Shown: piece after piece, positions 1 through 8,254 of the stretch
Numbering within the stretch: the first letter of the stretch is position 1
Layout of the letters: every line of letters begins with the position of its first letter
Assembly (NCBI GenBank): GCA_002238785.1
Contig: MPNA01000001.1
Span: 124,001 to 188,000 of the forward strand
Direction of reading: 5' to 3'
DNA: 64,000 nt
Origin: a bacterium OM1 bin76
GTDB taxonomy: Bacteria > Actinomycetota > Acidimicrobiia > Spongiisociales > ZC4RG35
Made by a program: the position numbers and the translations under genes
The notes under the pieces: generated by a model
Databases searched by the model: none
Seen by the model: the letters and a program-made list of their open reading frames with translations, nothing else
What the model was told of the DNA's origin: nothing

Positions 1-479
1 GACGCCACTGAGGACGGATAGATGCGCTTGGACTCCGGCTCGCTGTACACCCCGGCGAAACCCATGTTCATGATCTCTTCGACCATGTCCACCTCCAGTT
101 GACGCTTGATGTATACGAAGTCCTCACCCGACTGAAGGTCTCTGGTCAGCTTCTCGATGTCTGCCCCCACCCGCAGGCCCACCTGCTGGGCGACCAGCAC
201 CGGATCCTGGATCTCCGAGGGGATCGCGAACAGGCTGGCGCCCAGGACGGTGAGAGCCAGCGCTTCCCCGTTGCGGTCGAAAATCTCCCCCCGCTCCGGA
301 AGGACTTCCCTGATGGACAGGCGCTGCCGCAGGCCGCGTTCGGCATGACTCTCGTCGTCCACCACTTGGACCGTGTACATCTTGAACGCCATCGCCAGCC
401 AGGCAATCACCAGCAATCCCCCCATCAGGGCCAGCCGTCTGGCTATCGAACGCGGCGCAGGGCCGGGGATGTTCTCCAC
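1..479 (-). CDS. ftsI: Penicillin-binding protein FtsI, N-terminal part (cut by window start)
   Basis: This is the septal peptidoglycan transpeptidase, a membrane-anchored partner of FtsW in the divisome. Only the first 159 residues are present; the gene runs off the window. I read it from the reverse strand: a GTG start 2 bases after the ftsL stop, a short basic head, one membrane segment (about residues 14-35, ending near AFKMYTVQVV), then the class B PBP dimerisation domain with the hallmark RGEIFDRNGEALAL. The transpeptidase domain with the SxxK serine is beyond the edge. It is downstream of rsmH and ftsL in the usual dcw order, which supports FtsI rather than an elongation PBP2. The spacing suggests one transcript from the mraZ promoter. 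Confidence 0.9.
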   Translation of the reverse strand, partial: MENIPGPAPRSIARRLALMGGLLVIAWLAMAFKMYTVQVVDDESHAERGLRQRLSIREVLPERGEIFDRNGEALALTVLGASLFAIPSEIQDPVLVAQQVGLRVGADIEKLTRDLQSGEDFVYIKRQLEVDMVEEIMNMGFAGVYSEPESKRIYPSSVA

Positions 480-481
480 TT

Positions 482-871
482 TTACCCGGGCGGTTCGAAA
501 CCCGGGAGTACCGGCGTCACGCCGGGTACGTGGATGTGCACCACCTCATCGGGGTAGAACAGCCCAAGAGGCTCGGCCAGGGAAGCGACCCGATCAGGAT
601 TCTCCAAACGGGCCACTTCCAGGCGGAGCAGGCGGTTCTGGATGGTCTCATGCTCTATCCGGGTGCGCAATTCGGCCAACTCGAAGGCGCCCTCGTCAAG
701 AAGAGTGCGGCTCCAGACCATCCCCAAGAAAGCGGACACCACCAGGACGACAAACGCCAGCATCATCGTAATTGCCGCGGGAGTCCGGCGCGAGGAATCC
801 GAGCCGGCCGTAATGAGCCGCAGCGCAGACCGATTAGTTGACGGGACTCCGGGCGCGGCGCGCATGGTCAT
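482..871 (-). CDS. ftsL: FtsL/DivIC-like cell division protein
   Basis: A 129-residue bitopic division protein that should form the FtsQ-FtsL-FtsB type complex activating FtsWI. It has a cytoplasmic N-terminus of about 32 residues, one hydrophobic helix (about 33-55, MMLAFVVLVVSAFLGMVW), then a charged helical stretch that looks coiled-coil and the FtsL/DivIC-type motif ENPDRVASLAEPLGL. Sequence identity in this family is always poor, so the assignment leans on architecture and on its place between rsmH and ftsI. Its start overlaps the rsmH stop by 4 bases (868-871), a sign of coupled translation. Confidence 0.8.
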   Translation of the reverse strand: MTMRAAPGVPSTNRSALRLITAGSDSSRRTPAAITMMLAFVVLVVSAFLGMVWSRTLLDEGAFELAELRTRIEHETIQNRLLRLEVARLENPDRVASLAEPLGLFYPDEVVHIHVPGVTPVLPGFEPPG

Positions 872-1785
872 GAGGCGACCTTCTCCACGGCCCGCAGACG
901 AGCCGAGCGAGCCCGACGATTGCGGGCCACCTCATGCGAGTCAGGGCGCTTTGCTCCCTTCACCAGCGCGCTCCATTCCGGGCGGCGACCGCACCCGCAC
1001 ACCGGTAGACCGGGAGGGCAGACACATGCCTGCAAGCCTTCTGCAAATCTCTGCTTCACCAGGCGATCCTCCAGCGAGTGATAGGAGATCGTCACACAGC
1101 GTCCCCTCGCTTCCAACCGACCAAGAGCAGCCTCCAACCCGCGGCTCACCGCCTCGAGTTCCTCATTGACCACGATGCGGATGGCCTGAAAGGTGCGCCG
1201 GGCGGGGTGCCCCTTGCGACGCAGCGCAGCGGGCACAGACTCAGCGATCACGCCGGCCAGGCCCAAGGTGTCGGACAGGGGACGGTGGGCCACGATTGCC
1301 CTGGCGATCCGTCGAGCGGAAGGATCCTCCCCGAATCTGCGGATGGCAGCGGCCAGCCGACCCTCCTCCCAGGTGTTCACAATCTCTGCAGCCAACCTGG
1401 CTCCACGCGGGTCCATCCTCATGTCGAGCGGACCGTTCCGCCGATAGGAGAACCCTCTGTCCGGCTGATCCAGTTGATCCGACGACAGACCGAAATCGAA
1501 CAGAACACCCGTTACCGGATCCACCCCCGCCCCGTCGAGCAATCGATCCAAATCGGCAAAGTTGCCCGACATGAAATCGAAACCCAAATCCGCTGCTCGT
1601 TCGGCTACTGCCGGATCCCGGTCAATTCCCATGATTCTTACCTTGGGTCCCATCACCTGCCGCAAACGCAGACTGTGACCACCTCCGCCAAAAGTGGCAT
1701 CTACCAACGTTCCTTTTCGAAGGGGCTTGAAAAGTTCGCACACGAGGTCGGCCATGACCGGCTCGTGCCTAACACCGTGGCTCAT
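868..1785 (-). CDS. rsmH: 16S rRNA (cytosine1402-N4)-methyltransferase RsmH
   Basis: RsmH (MraW) methylates the N4 of C1402 of 16S rRNA using S-adenosylmethionine. The 305-residue protein has the family's normal length. It begins MSHGVRHEPVMADLV, carries the SAM-binding motif DATFGGGGHS at residues 29-38, then GVLFDFGLSSDQLD and the family-specific RGFSYRRNGPLDMRMD. It is the second gene of the dcw operon, after mraZ and before ftsL. Its ATG lies inside one arm of a 15-base inverted repeat (see separate entry), so initiation could be affected by mRNA folding. Confidence 0.96.
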   Translation of the reverse strand: MSHGVRHEPVMADLVCELFKPLRKGTLVDATFGGGGHSLRLRQVMGPKVRIMGIDRDPAVAERAADLGFDFMSGNFADLDRLLDGAGVDPVTGVLFDFGLSSDQLDQPDRGFSYRRNGPLDMRMDPRGARLAAEIVNTWEEGRLAAAIRRFGEDPSARRIARAIVAHRPLSDTLGLAGVIAESVPAALRRKGHPARRTFQAIRIVVNEELEAVSRGLEAALGRLEARGRCVTISYHSLEDRLVKQRFAEGLQACVCPPGLPVCGCGRRPEWSALVKGAKRPDSHEVARNRRARSARLRAVEKVAS

Positions 1786-1867
1786 AGCCGGCCCCCCGAA
1801 GGTCGGCGCCTAGTGGAAGCGGGCGGATTGGGGCCTTCTTTAGCTCCAGGGAGCCGGCTATGAGCCA
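1778..1867. repeat. 15-bp perfect inverted repeat across the rsmH start codon
   Basis: Arms are TGGCTCATAGCCGGC at 1778-1792 and GCCGGCTATGAGCCA at 1853-1867, 60 bases apart, in the space between mraZ (ends 1906) and rsmH (starts 1785). On the mRNA the second arm holds the rsmH ATG and its first codons, so the stem would hide the start codon. The arms are seen directly; a regulatory role is inference. It could also act as an intra-operon RNA processing or attenuation structure. Confidence 0.75.
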
Positions 1868-1905
1868 TAGTTGTTCGGTCGATTTTCGTTACGGACTTTG
1901 GATCT

Positions 1906-2331
1906 TTACCTCTCTTCGCGATCGGCAGAGGCGTACTCTGCTGCCTTCAGGTGACGCTGGAATGCAGGAGCGCTCCAAACTTCGATCTCTTGGTCGACTC
2001 CCACCACTACCACTTCTCCTCCGCATTGGATTCCGGCGTGCTCCCGAAGCTCGGAGGCGACCATCAGACGCCCTTGGGAGTCCATGGACTGCTGGTTGGC
2101 GGCGCCGAAGAACATCAGCCGACGGAACCTTCGGCCGGAGGCCGTCTCGCGACTGTAGCCCTCCCTCACCTCTACGGCACGTTGGTTCCAGCCATCCTGG
2201 GAATAGATCACCAGATGACCATCCTGGCCCTTGGTTATGACGCAAGAAGGCGCCAATTCGCCGCGGAATGGCTTAGGCAACAGCAATCGTCCTTTCTCGT
2301 CGACTGTCCGTTTGGTGGTTCCAAGAAACAT
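1906..2331 (-). CDS. mraZ: Transcriptional regulator MraZ
   Basis: MraZ is a DNA-binding protein of the AbrB/SpoVT fold that controls its own dcw operon by binding tandem TGGG-type repeats. The protein has the two expected half-domains, each with its D-x-x-GR loop: VDEKGRLLLPKPFR near the N-terminus and MDSQGRLMVASELR in the second half. I chose the ATG at 2331 (MFLGTTKR) because family members begin MFLG; a GTG at 2367 would add 12 residues that the family lacks. Repeats matching MraZ boxes lie just upstream (2425-2450 and 2489-2511), consistent with autoregulation. Confidence 0.94.
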   Translation of the reverse strand: MFLGTTKRTVDEKGRLLLPKPFRGELAPSCVITKGQDGHLVIYSQDGWNQRAVEVREGYSRETASGRRFRRLMFFGAANQQSMDSQGRLMVASELREHAGIQCGGEVVVVGVDQEIEVWSAPAFQRHLKAAEYASADREER

Positions 2332-2387
2332 TGGGCTTCGCAGTAATCCGGTGGTTGATTCGTTCACCTATCGTAGCAGGAATCTCC

Positions 2388-2450
2388 ATTATATACCACT
2401 TCTTTCTATCTAATGTATCTTTTCCTCCACTTTACTCCACAAATTCACCC
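2388..2450 (-). promoter_or_regulatory. mraZ promoter with MraZ-box repeats
   Basis: On the minus strand, GTGGAG occurs at 2440-2435 and again at 2430-2425, exactly 10 bases apart, with a GGGTGA at 2450-2445 keeping the same phase. One-turn-spaced GTGG/TGGG repeats are the known form of MraZ operators. A TATAAT lies at 2393-2388, with no clear -35 hexamer; the operator occupies the region just upstream of where the -35 should be. Start of transcription would fall near 2381, about 50 bases before the mraZ ATG. Confidence 0.65.
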
Positions 2451-2488
2451 CGACGCGGTTATTTCTCCAGTCAAAGAGCGCCTTTTCC

Positions 2489-2511
2489 ACCCACACCTAC
2501 CCACTTCCCCA
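2489..2511 (-). promoter_or_regulatory. Second TGGG repeat cluster upstream of mraZ
   Basis: The minus strand carries TGGGG (2511-2507), TGGGT (2503-2499) and TGGGT (2493-2489). The last two are 10 bases apart and the first is 8 bases out. These match the core of MraZ binding sites and lie about 40 bases upstream of the promoter-proximal set. A distal MraZ site, or the operator of an alternative promoter, are both possible. Confidence 0.45.
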
Positions 2512-2700
2512 CCACGGACAGGGTCGAACCTTTCTCCAGCGGCGAAACTGATGCTCCCCTGAGCCAGGGAGGAGTGGTCGACCATCAACACCCACTCCAC
2601 TGCACGGGGTCCCTTTCCCAAGAAACCGAGAAGGCAGGAAGCGATCTGGTGTCTCTTGGCTGGAGGGACCCGAGGGCCGCCCCGAGTAATCCCGCGGCGC

Positions 2701-3204
2701 CTAGGCCGAGTCGGCCAGCAGGTAGGGCTTCCAAGAGGGATCCACCCGGTAGCCGGAACTGGTGTAGACCCACCCGAAGCGTCGCGGGAACCGAGGCGAC
2801 CGCAACAGTGCGAATCCCACCTCATTCAACAGACGGTTGCCCTTTTTGATATTGCACCGACGGCAACACGCCACCACGTTGTCCCAACTGTGCGCCCCGC
2901 CCCGAGATCGGGGCACGACATGGTCAAGACTCTCGGCGTCGCCGCCGCAGTACTGGCACAGATTGCCGTCCCGCCCGAAAACGGCGCGGCGGGTAAGAGG
3001 AACGGTTCGGTGGTAGGGAACCTTCACGTAGTAGTTAAGTCTTACCACCGACGGAACCACAAAACTCCTTTCGGCAGAGTGCCAGAGTTCCTCCCTCACC
3101 TCCATCACGGTGGCCCGTTTTCTCCACACCAGCACCAGGGCGCGGCGGGAACTCACCACCGAAAGAGGCTCGTGGGTAGCGTTGAGGACGAGGGCCTTGG
3201 TCAT
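2701..3204 (-). CDS. HNH endonuclease family protein
   Basis: A 167-residue single-domain HNH protein of a type common in actinobacteria and cyanobacteria (starting MTKALVLNATHEPLSVVS). The C-terminal half holds CQYCGG, then LDHVVPRSRGG and WDNVVACCRRCN: two zinc-binding CxxC pairs enclosing the His-Asn-His nuclease core. I preferred the ATG at 3204 over a GTG four codons upstream because family members begin at this point. The DNA target and cellular role are not known; its steady association with housekeeping genes argues against a plain mobile homing enzyme. About 180 bases separate it from the mraZ operator region. Confidence 0.85.
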   Translation of the reverse strand: MTKALVLNATHEPLSVVSSRRALVLVWRKRATVMEVREELWHSAERSFVVPSVVRLNYYVKVPYHRTVPLTRRAVFGRDGNLCQYCGGDAESLDHVVPRSRGGAHSWDNVVACCRRCNIKKGNRLLNEVGFALLRSPRFPRRFGWVYTSSGYRVDPSWKPYLLADSA

Positions 3205-3293
3205 AATCTCTGACACCGATTGCCAGCCTAGACAGCGACATCCCCCGCCAAGGTGTCAATTACCTGGCTGACACACAGGCTAGGGAAACTTGC

Positions 3294-3803
3294 TCAGCTG
3301 GCCGCCCAAAACGGGTTGTCCCGAAAGTCTTCATACACCAGGTTGAGCATCGTGCGGAAGGTGGCCCTGTTGAATTCGAATCGGGACTCGTCGTCCTCCA
3401 CATCCTCCACCACTTTGCCCATCACCTCGACGAAGACAAACTGGCCATTGTTCAAGGTGTCGATGATCGCCCTGCTCTCGGGATGACGGGCCAGAATCGT
3501 GGTGCCAAAGGTATCCGGGAACATGCCTGCCTGAGACAGATGTTGTTCTAGATCACCCTCCCTACGCAGGTATTTCCAGGCCCGCTGGATTCTCTGCAAC
3601 GACATCCCGTTGTCAATCAGGCTCTTTATCACCCGTAACGCCACCAGGTCCTGCAGGTTGTAGATTCTTCGCACCCCTGGGCGACCACCCGTCCCCTTGA
3701 TGGAGGGTTTTACCAGGGACACCCGGTCCCAATACCTCAACTGGTTGTAGCTGCAGCCTGTGAACCTCATCGCTTCAGACGAGGTAAAGCCCTCTTCCAG
3801 CAT
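3294..3803 (-). CDS. MerR-family transcriptional regulator (FtsR-like)
   Basis: A 169-residue protein with an N-terminal MerR winged helix-turn-helix (about residues 5-75: FTSSEAMRFTGCSYNQLRYW, then RRIYNLQDLVALRVIKSL). The C-terminal part has no cysteine cluster or drug-binding domain, so it is not a metal- or redox-type MerR. The size and C-terminus resemble the actinobacterial MerR proteins associated with division-gene control, but I assign no symbol. It lies between an HNH gene and a DUF3040 gene in the dcw neighbourhood, all on the same strand. Confidence 0.8.
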   Translation of the reverse strand: MLEEGFTSSEAMRFTGCSYNQLRYWDRVSLVKPSIKGTGGRPGVRRIYNLQDLVALRVIKSLIDNGMSLQRIQRAWKYLRREGDLEQHLSQAGMFPDTFGTTILARHPESRAIIDTLNNGQFVFVEVMGKVVEDVEDDESRFEFNRATFRTMLNLVYEDFRDNPFWAAS

Positions 3804-3833
3804 TCGTTTACACCTCTTCCGGCCAGGACCCGC

Positions 3834-4196
3834 TCAGCGAGGCCAAGACCCGAATCCGTTTGCCCTTGTGTCCCTGTTGTCTTGGACACCCTTCCATTGA
3901 AGCTTTCTACGGGCTCGCCAACCCTGCACCAAAAAGGTGGCAGCCACAACCATGACCACAAAGCCTGCGAGCGCAATCAGCAACCGGGAGGTGAAGAAAA
4001 TGAGAACGACCAGCATACCTGCCGCCAATAGCCCCATGGGGACCACCGTGGCGGCCCTGCTCGAATAGAGCAACGTCTTTTCGTCTTGGGGAACAGTCTC
4101 TTCTTCGTAGAAGTGGCTCTCGATCTCCTCGAGAATCCGCTGCTCTTCTTCGTTTAACGGCACTTCAGCCCGGCCCTCCGGTAAATCCGCTTCCAC
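3834..4196 (-). CDS. DUF3040 membrane protein
   Basis: A 120-residue protein with an acidic soluble N-terminal half containing PLNEEEQRILEEIESHFYEE, typical of DUF3040, followed by two closely spaced hydrophobic helices (about 53-68 and 71-92) and a basic C-terminus. DUF3040 genes are found beside mraZ/dinB in many actinobacteria; their function is unknown. The start is a GTG. It is separated from dinB (minus strand) by about 45 bases and may share its transcript. Confidence 0.8.
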   Translation of the reverse strand: MEADLPEGRAEVPLNEEEQRILEEIESHFYEEETVPQDEKTLLYSSRAATVVPMGLLAAGMLVVLIFFTSRLLIALAGFVVMVVAATFLVQGWRARRKLQWKGVQDNRDTRANGFGSWPR

Positions 4197-4241
4197 GTAA
4201 CAGTATATGGTCAGTGGGCATCCAGTGATGCCGTCTTTGGG

Positions 4242-5426
4242 TTACTTCTCCCCGGAAAAAGGCTTGAGACGGGCCGGAAGCACCGCATCGAATCCGAACC
4301 TGCGGCGGAGTCGGAACACTTCATCCTCCAGATCCTCCCACCGGTTCGCCCCATCCAGTTCCAGTTGCGGAACCGCCGGGCCGTAGGTCAGTCCGCTCGC
4401 CGCAATGCCAAGCAGGCGGACTCCCTTGCTTTCAAGACCTGCCCGGTCAACCAGGTCCAACACCTCTCGATAGATCTCGATTCCCAAGCGGGTGGGGGAA
4501 CCCCTGGTATGGGATCGGGTGATCGTGGAGAAATTGCTAAATCTTACCTTTAGGGTGATAGTGGTGGCCCAAGCCTCTCCACGATGAAGTCGACCTGCTA
4601 GTCGCTCGGCCTGCTCCCGCAGCTTTACTTCTACTTCAGAACGATCATGAAGATCATGTTCAAACGTGTTTTCCACCGACAGGGACACTCCCGCAGGGTC
4701 GGTGACTATGGGGCGACGGTCGATGCCCGCCGCCAGCCTGCCCAAATGCTCGGATGCCGCCTTGCCAAACACCGGTTGGAGATGATCAACAGGTATCTGC
4801 GCCAACTCCCCAACCGTGTGGATCCCCAGGCGTTTGAGACGACGCGCCGTGGCCTCGCCCACTCCCCACAATCTCCGGACTGAAAGAGTGTGAAGAAAAT
4901 TCAGGCTTTGCCCGGAGCGAATGTGCAACAAGCCATCGGGCTTGGCATCCTCAGAAGCCAGCTTCGCCAGCGTCTTGTTGGCCGCGATGCCCACGGAAGC
5001 CGGCAATCCCAACCGTCGACGGATCTCCTTTCGGATGGCCTCTCCGACCCTTGGGACTTCCCGGTAGTGGTGACGGAGACCTGCTACATCGAGGAATGCT
5101 TCATCCACTGACAGCTTTTCAACCAGGGGCGTGAAAGAGGAGAACACCTCGAACACATCTGCAGAGACCCGGCCGTACTCGCCATGGTCGGCCGGCACTA
5201 TCACCAACCCGGGACAGAGTCTGCGGGCATGGCTGACCGGCATCGCCGAACGAACTCCGAAGCGGCGGGCTTCATAGGATGCCGAAGCCACTACACCGCG
5301 CCTCCCGCTTCCCCCCACCGCCACCGGACGCCCCACGAGTTCCGGATGACGGCGACGCTCGACCTCCACAAAGAATGCATCCATGTCCACATGGAGAATC
5401 GGTTCTGCGAATCTAGGGCGGATCAT
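4242..5426 (-). CDS. dinB: DNA polymerase IV (Y-family)
   Basis: A translesion polymerase acting on damaged or stalled templates. The first catalytic motif is HVDMDAFFVEVE at about residues 12-23, and the second is SVDEAFLDV near residue 110, so all three metal-binding acidic residues appear present. Helix-hairpin-helix and little-finger regions follow. The ATG at 5426 (MIRPRFAEPILHVD) was chosen; the reading frame stays open for 50 more codons upstream, but that extension would run through the divergent phosphatase gene and is unlike DinB. No LexA-type GAAC-N4-GTTC site is visible upstream. Confidence 0.95.
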   Translation of the reverse strand: MIRPRFAEPILHVDMDAFFVEVERRRHPELVGRPVAVGGSGRRGVVASASYEARRFGVRSAMPVSHARRLCPGLVIVPADHGEYGRVSADVFEVFSSFTPLVEKLSVDEAFLDVAGLRHHYREVPRVGEAIRKEIRRRLGLPASVGIAANKTLAKLASEDAKPDGLLHIRSGQSLNFLHTLSVRRLWGVGEATARRLKRLGIHTVGELAQIPVDHLQPVFGKAASEHLGRLAAGIDRRPIVTDPAGVSLSVENTFEHDLHDRSEVEVKLREQAERLAGRLHRGEAWATTITLKVRFSNFSTITRSHTRGSPTRLGIEIYREVLDLVDRAGLESKGVRLLGIAASGLTYGPAVPQLELDGANRWEDLEDEVFRLRRRFGFDAVLPARLKPFSGEK

Positions 5427-5459
5427 CCCCACCACAGTACCTATAAGCTGAGACCGGAT

Positions 5460-6062
5460 ATGGCAGAATTGGTTCATCTGGTACGCCACGGCGAAGTCCA
5501 CAACCCCCGCCATCTGGTCTATGCCTCCTTGCCCGGGTTCTACCTGAGCACCCGTGGCGTTCTCCAGACCCACCAAGCCAGGCGGTACCTGGCCGCCCGC
5601 CCGATTCGGGCAATCTGGTCGTCACCGCTGAAGAGAGCCGTGGAGACAGCAGAGAATCTTGCGGTTCCTCACCTCGCTGAAGTGCAAGTGCTCTCCGAGT
5701 TGGTGGAATGGAAGCTGTTGGACCGCTGGGCGGGGCATAGCTGGGAACAGATACCGACGCTATTCCCGGGGGAAGTCGAGGCTTACCTGCAGCACCCCTC
5801 CGATCTCGGTTTTGCCTCGGAGACCCTGATGGAACTGGCAGAGAGAGTCTCCCTTGCGGTCCGGAAGATCGCCGCTTCCACGTCGAGCGGCGAGGTGGTG
5901 GTGGTTGGCCATCAAGACCCCATCCAGGCTGCGCGATTGGCGCTGACCGGACAGCCCCTTCGGCAATTGTTCCAAGATCGCCCACAGCACTGCTCGGTGA
6001 TCACGCTCCGACCTGGCGATTGCTGGACAGAGGTCCGAAAGTGGGACCCGGCTAACCGATAA
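5460..6062 (+). CDS. Histidine phosphatase family protein
   Basis: A 200-residue protein of the phosphoglycerate mutase-like superfamily. Catalytic features are LVRHGEVHNP at the N-terminus (phospho-accepting His), SSPLKRAVETAE (phosphate-binding Arg) and VVVGHQDPIQ (second His). It begins with the ATG at 5460, only 33 bases from the divergent dinB start. The open frame continues upstream to 5184 but lacks family similarity there. The substrate cannot be told; similar actinobacterial genes are often annotated as phosphoglycerate mutases, without proof. Its 3' end overlaps that of hppA by 11 bases in convergent orientation. Confidence 0.88.
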   Translation: MAELVHLVRHGEVHNPRHLVYASLPGFYLSTRGVLQTHQARRYLAARPIRAIWSSPLKRAVETAENLAVPHLAEVQVLSELVEWKLLDRWAGHSWEQIPTLFPGEVEAYLQHPSDLGFASETLMELAERVSLAVRKIAASTSSGEVVVVGHQDPIQAARLALTGQPLRQLFQDRPQHCSVITLRPGDCWTEVRKWDPANR

Positions 6063-8115
6063 AGGCGTCCGCAAAGATCAAGGAGACGATGGTCATCACC
6101 TTGATCACGATGTTCATCGCCGGCCCCGACGTGTCTTTGAACGGATCACCCACCGTATCACCGATAACCGCTGCCTTGTGGGCATCAGAGCCTTTCCCGC
6201 CCCGGGCGCCGGCCTCGATGTGCTTCTTGGCGTTGTCCCAGGCGCCTCCCGCGTTGGCCATGTAGATGGCCAGCAGGAAACCGGTCACCAGTGCTCCGGC
6301 GAGAAAACCGCCCAAAGCAGAGGTCGAGATGAACCCGATCACCAACGGCAATGCAACCGCCAGGACCCCGGGAAGCACCATTTCCCGAAGCGCTCCGCCG
6401 GTGGCAATGTCCACACAGCGGGCGTATTCGGCCTTGGCCTCGGGACGTCCTTCCCTCAATCCCGGTATTTCCCGGAATTGGCGGCGCACCTCTTCGATCA
6501 TGGTGAAAGCCGCCCGTCCCACCGCCGAAATGGTCAAGGCCGCGAAGAGGAACGGGAACATCCCTCCCAGGAAGAGCCCCATGGTGACCTCCACCGAGAC
6601 GATGTTGATGACCTCCAGGCCCACCGCCTGGGTGAAGGTGGCGAACAGAGCCAGGGCGGTGACTGCTGCAGAACCGATGGCGAAACCCTTTGCCACTGCC
6701 GCCGTGGTGTTGCCCAGCGAATCGAGGGCGTCCGTGGCCTCCCGGACCTCGGGCGGAAGGTGCGCCATCTCGGCAATCCCGCCGGCATTGTCGGCGATCG
6801 GACCATACGCATCCACCGCAATGGTTATACCCAAGGTGGCCAGCACTCCGATAGCCGCCACTGCCACGCCATAGATGCCTCCCGCATCGCCCAGGGCCCA
6901 CTCCCCTGCCGAGTACGCTCCCCCTATTCCGGCGGCAACCACCAGCACGGAGTAGGCGGCCGACTTCTTGCCAACCGCCACCCCGGCCAGGATCACGGTG
7001 GCCGCGCCGGTCTCTGCCTGCTGGGCGATGTCCTTCACCGCCCGGTAGTGGTCGGAGGTGTAGATCTCGGAGATCTTTCCGATCACGTATCCAACCGCCA
7101 AGCCGATGACCACCGCCACCCACAGACCGAGAGGCTGCACTTCGGAATTGTCCCCGAATATCCAAAAGGAGATACCGAGGATCCCCAAAGCCGCCAGCAC
7201 CATGGAGGTGTTGGTCCCCCGATGAAGCGCAGAGGCCAGATCGGAGGAACTCTTCGGCTTCACGAAGAACGAACCGATGATGGAGGCCAGCATTCCAACG
7301 GTCCCAACCGCCAGAGGAAACACGATGGCCTCCAGTTGATAGGAGGCGTTGGCGAAGGCCAGAGCGGCGAAAGCGATGGGAGCGACCAGAGAGCCCACGT
7401 AGGACTCGAAGAGGTCGGCGCCCATTCCTGCAACATCTCCCACGTTGTCCCCCACGTTGTCGGCGATCACCGCCGGGTTGCGGGGATCGTCCTCGGGTAT
7501 CCCCGCCTCAACCTTGCCCACCAGGTCGGCGCCCACATCGGCCGCCTTGGTGTAAATGCCACCTCCCACCCGGGCGAACAGGGCGATCGAGGATCCGCCC
7601 AAACCGATCGCCGCCACGATGTCCACCCCCCGGGCCAATTCCATGCCGCTGGCCTCCACGAACACCAGGTACCCCAGCGTCACTCCGGCCAGTCCCAAAC
7701 CGGCCACCGTGAAACCCATCACCGCTCCCCCGCGGAAAGCCAGCGGCAGGGCCTGCTGCACGCCACCCAACCGGGCGGCCTCTGCGGTACGGGAATTGGC
7801 GGCGGTCGCCACCCTCATTCCCACAAACCCCGCCCCAGCCGACAAAACCGCCCCGAACACATAGGCCACGGCCCGCAACCAACCGTCTTCCAGCACCAGG
7901 CCGATCAGGATGAACATTGCCACCACAAACACAGCCAGCCATCGATACTCTCTCCGCAGGAAGGCCATCGCCCCCTCCCGGATAGCGGCGGAGATCTCCC
8001 TCATGCGTTCGTTCCCCATCGGGGCGGCCAACACCTGGCGGGTGAACCACACCGCCAACATCAACGCTGCCAAACCCAAAACCAGGGCGGCGATCAAAAA
8101 GAATGATTGATCCAT
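6052..8115 (-). CDS. hppA: Membrane-bound pyrophosphatase (ion pump)
   Basis: A 687-residue integral membrane pump with about 16 helices that hydrolyses pyrophosphate to move H+ or Na+ across the cytoplasmic membrane. Family signatures are clear: DVGADLVGKVEAGIPEDDP (substrate loop), NVGDNVGDVAGMGADLFESY, and near the C-terminus GDTVGDPFKDTSGPAMNI. The K+-dependence site reads GNTTAAVAKGFAIGSAA: an alanine directly after GNTT is the K+-dependent state, while K+-independent enzymes have lysine. I therefore predict a K+-dependent enzyme; whether it moves H+ or Na+ is left open. It stands alone with its own 5' region (8116-8254). Confidence 0.96.
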   Translation of the reverse strand: MDQSFFLIAALVLGLAALMLAVWFTRQVLAAPMGNERMREISAAIREGAMAFLRREYRWLAVFVVAMFILIGLVLEDGWLRAVAYVFGAVLSAGAGFVGMRVATAANSRTAEAARLGGVQQALPLAFRGGAVMGFTVAGLGLAGVTLGYLVFVEASGMELARGVDIVAAIGLGGSSIALFARVGGGIYTKAADVGADLVGKVEAGIPEDDPRNPAVIADNVGDNVGDVAGMGADLFESYVGSLVAPIAFAALAFANASYQLEAIVFPLAVGTVGMLASIIGSFFVKPKSSSDLASALHRGTNTSMVLAALGILGISFWIFGDNSEVQPLGLWVAVVIGLAVGYVIGKISEIYTSDHYRAVKDIAQQAETGAATVILAGVAVGKKSAAYSVLVVAAGIGGAYSAGEWALGDAGGIYGVAVAAIGVLATLGITIAVDAYGPIADNAGGIAEMAHLPPEVREATDALDSLGNTTAAVAKGFAIGSAAVTALALFATFTQAVGLEVINIVSVEVTMGLFLGGMFPFLFAALTISAVGRAAFTMIEEVRRQFREIPGLREGRPEAKAEYARCVDIATGGALREMVLPGVLAVALPLVIGFISTSALGGFLAGALVTGFLLAIYMANAGGAWDNAKKHIEAGARGGKGSDAHKAAVIGDTVGDPFKDTSGPAMNIVIKVMTIVSLIFADAFIG

Positions 8116-8254
8116 GGGGGAAATACCTCTCCTCGGGAGAAACCGTTAGGTCTGCTTTACAGTGCCAACCCGTCAGTTTAGGAAACGGGATGCCTACTCG
8201 GCCGCCATGCCCGAGTAGAACAGGGTGGGGTCTGCGCACCGCCGGACAACCGGC

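Noticed and set aside
1078-1863. 261-codon plus-strand frame opposite rsmH
   Set aside because: Antisense shadow of the clear rsmH coding sequence.
5184-5459. N-terminal extension of the histidine phosphatase gene
   Set aside because: It would overlap the divergent dinB coding sequence and lacks any family similarity; the RHG motif normally lies close to the N-terminus.
6178-8106. 642-codon plus-strand open frame
   Set aside because: It is the antisense of hppA. The protein is His/Gly/Gln-rich with no domain, as expected for the reverse frame of a high-GC gene.
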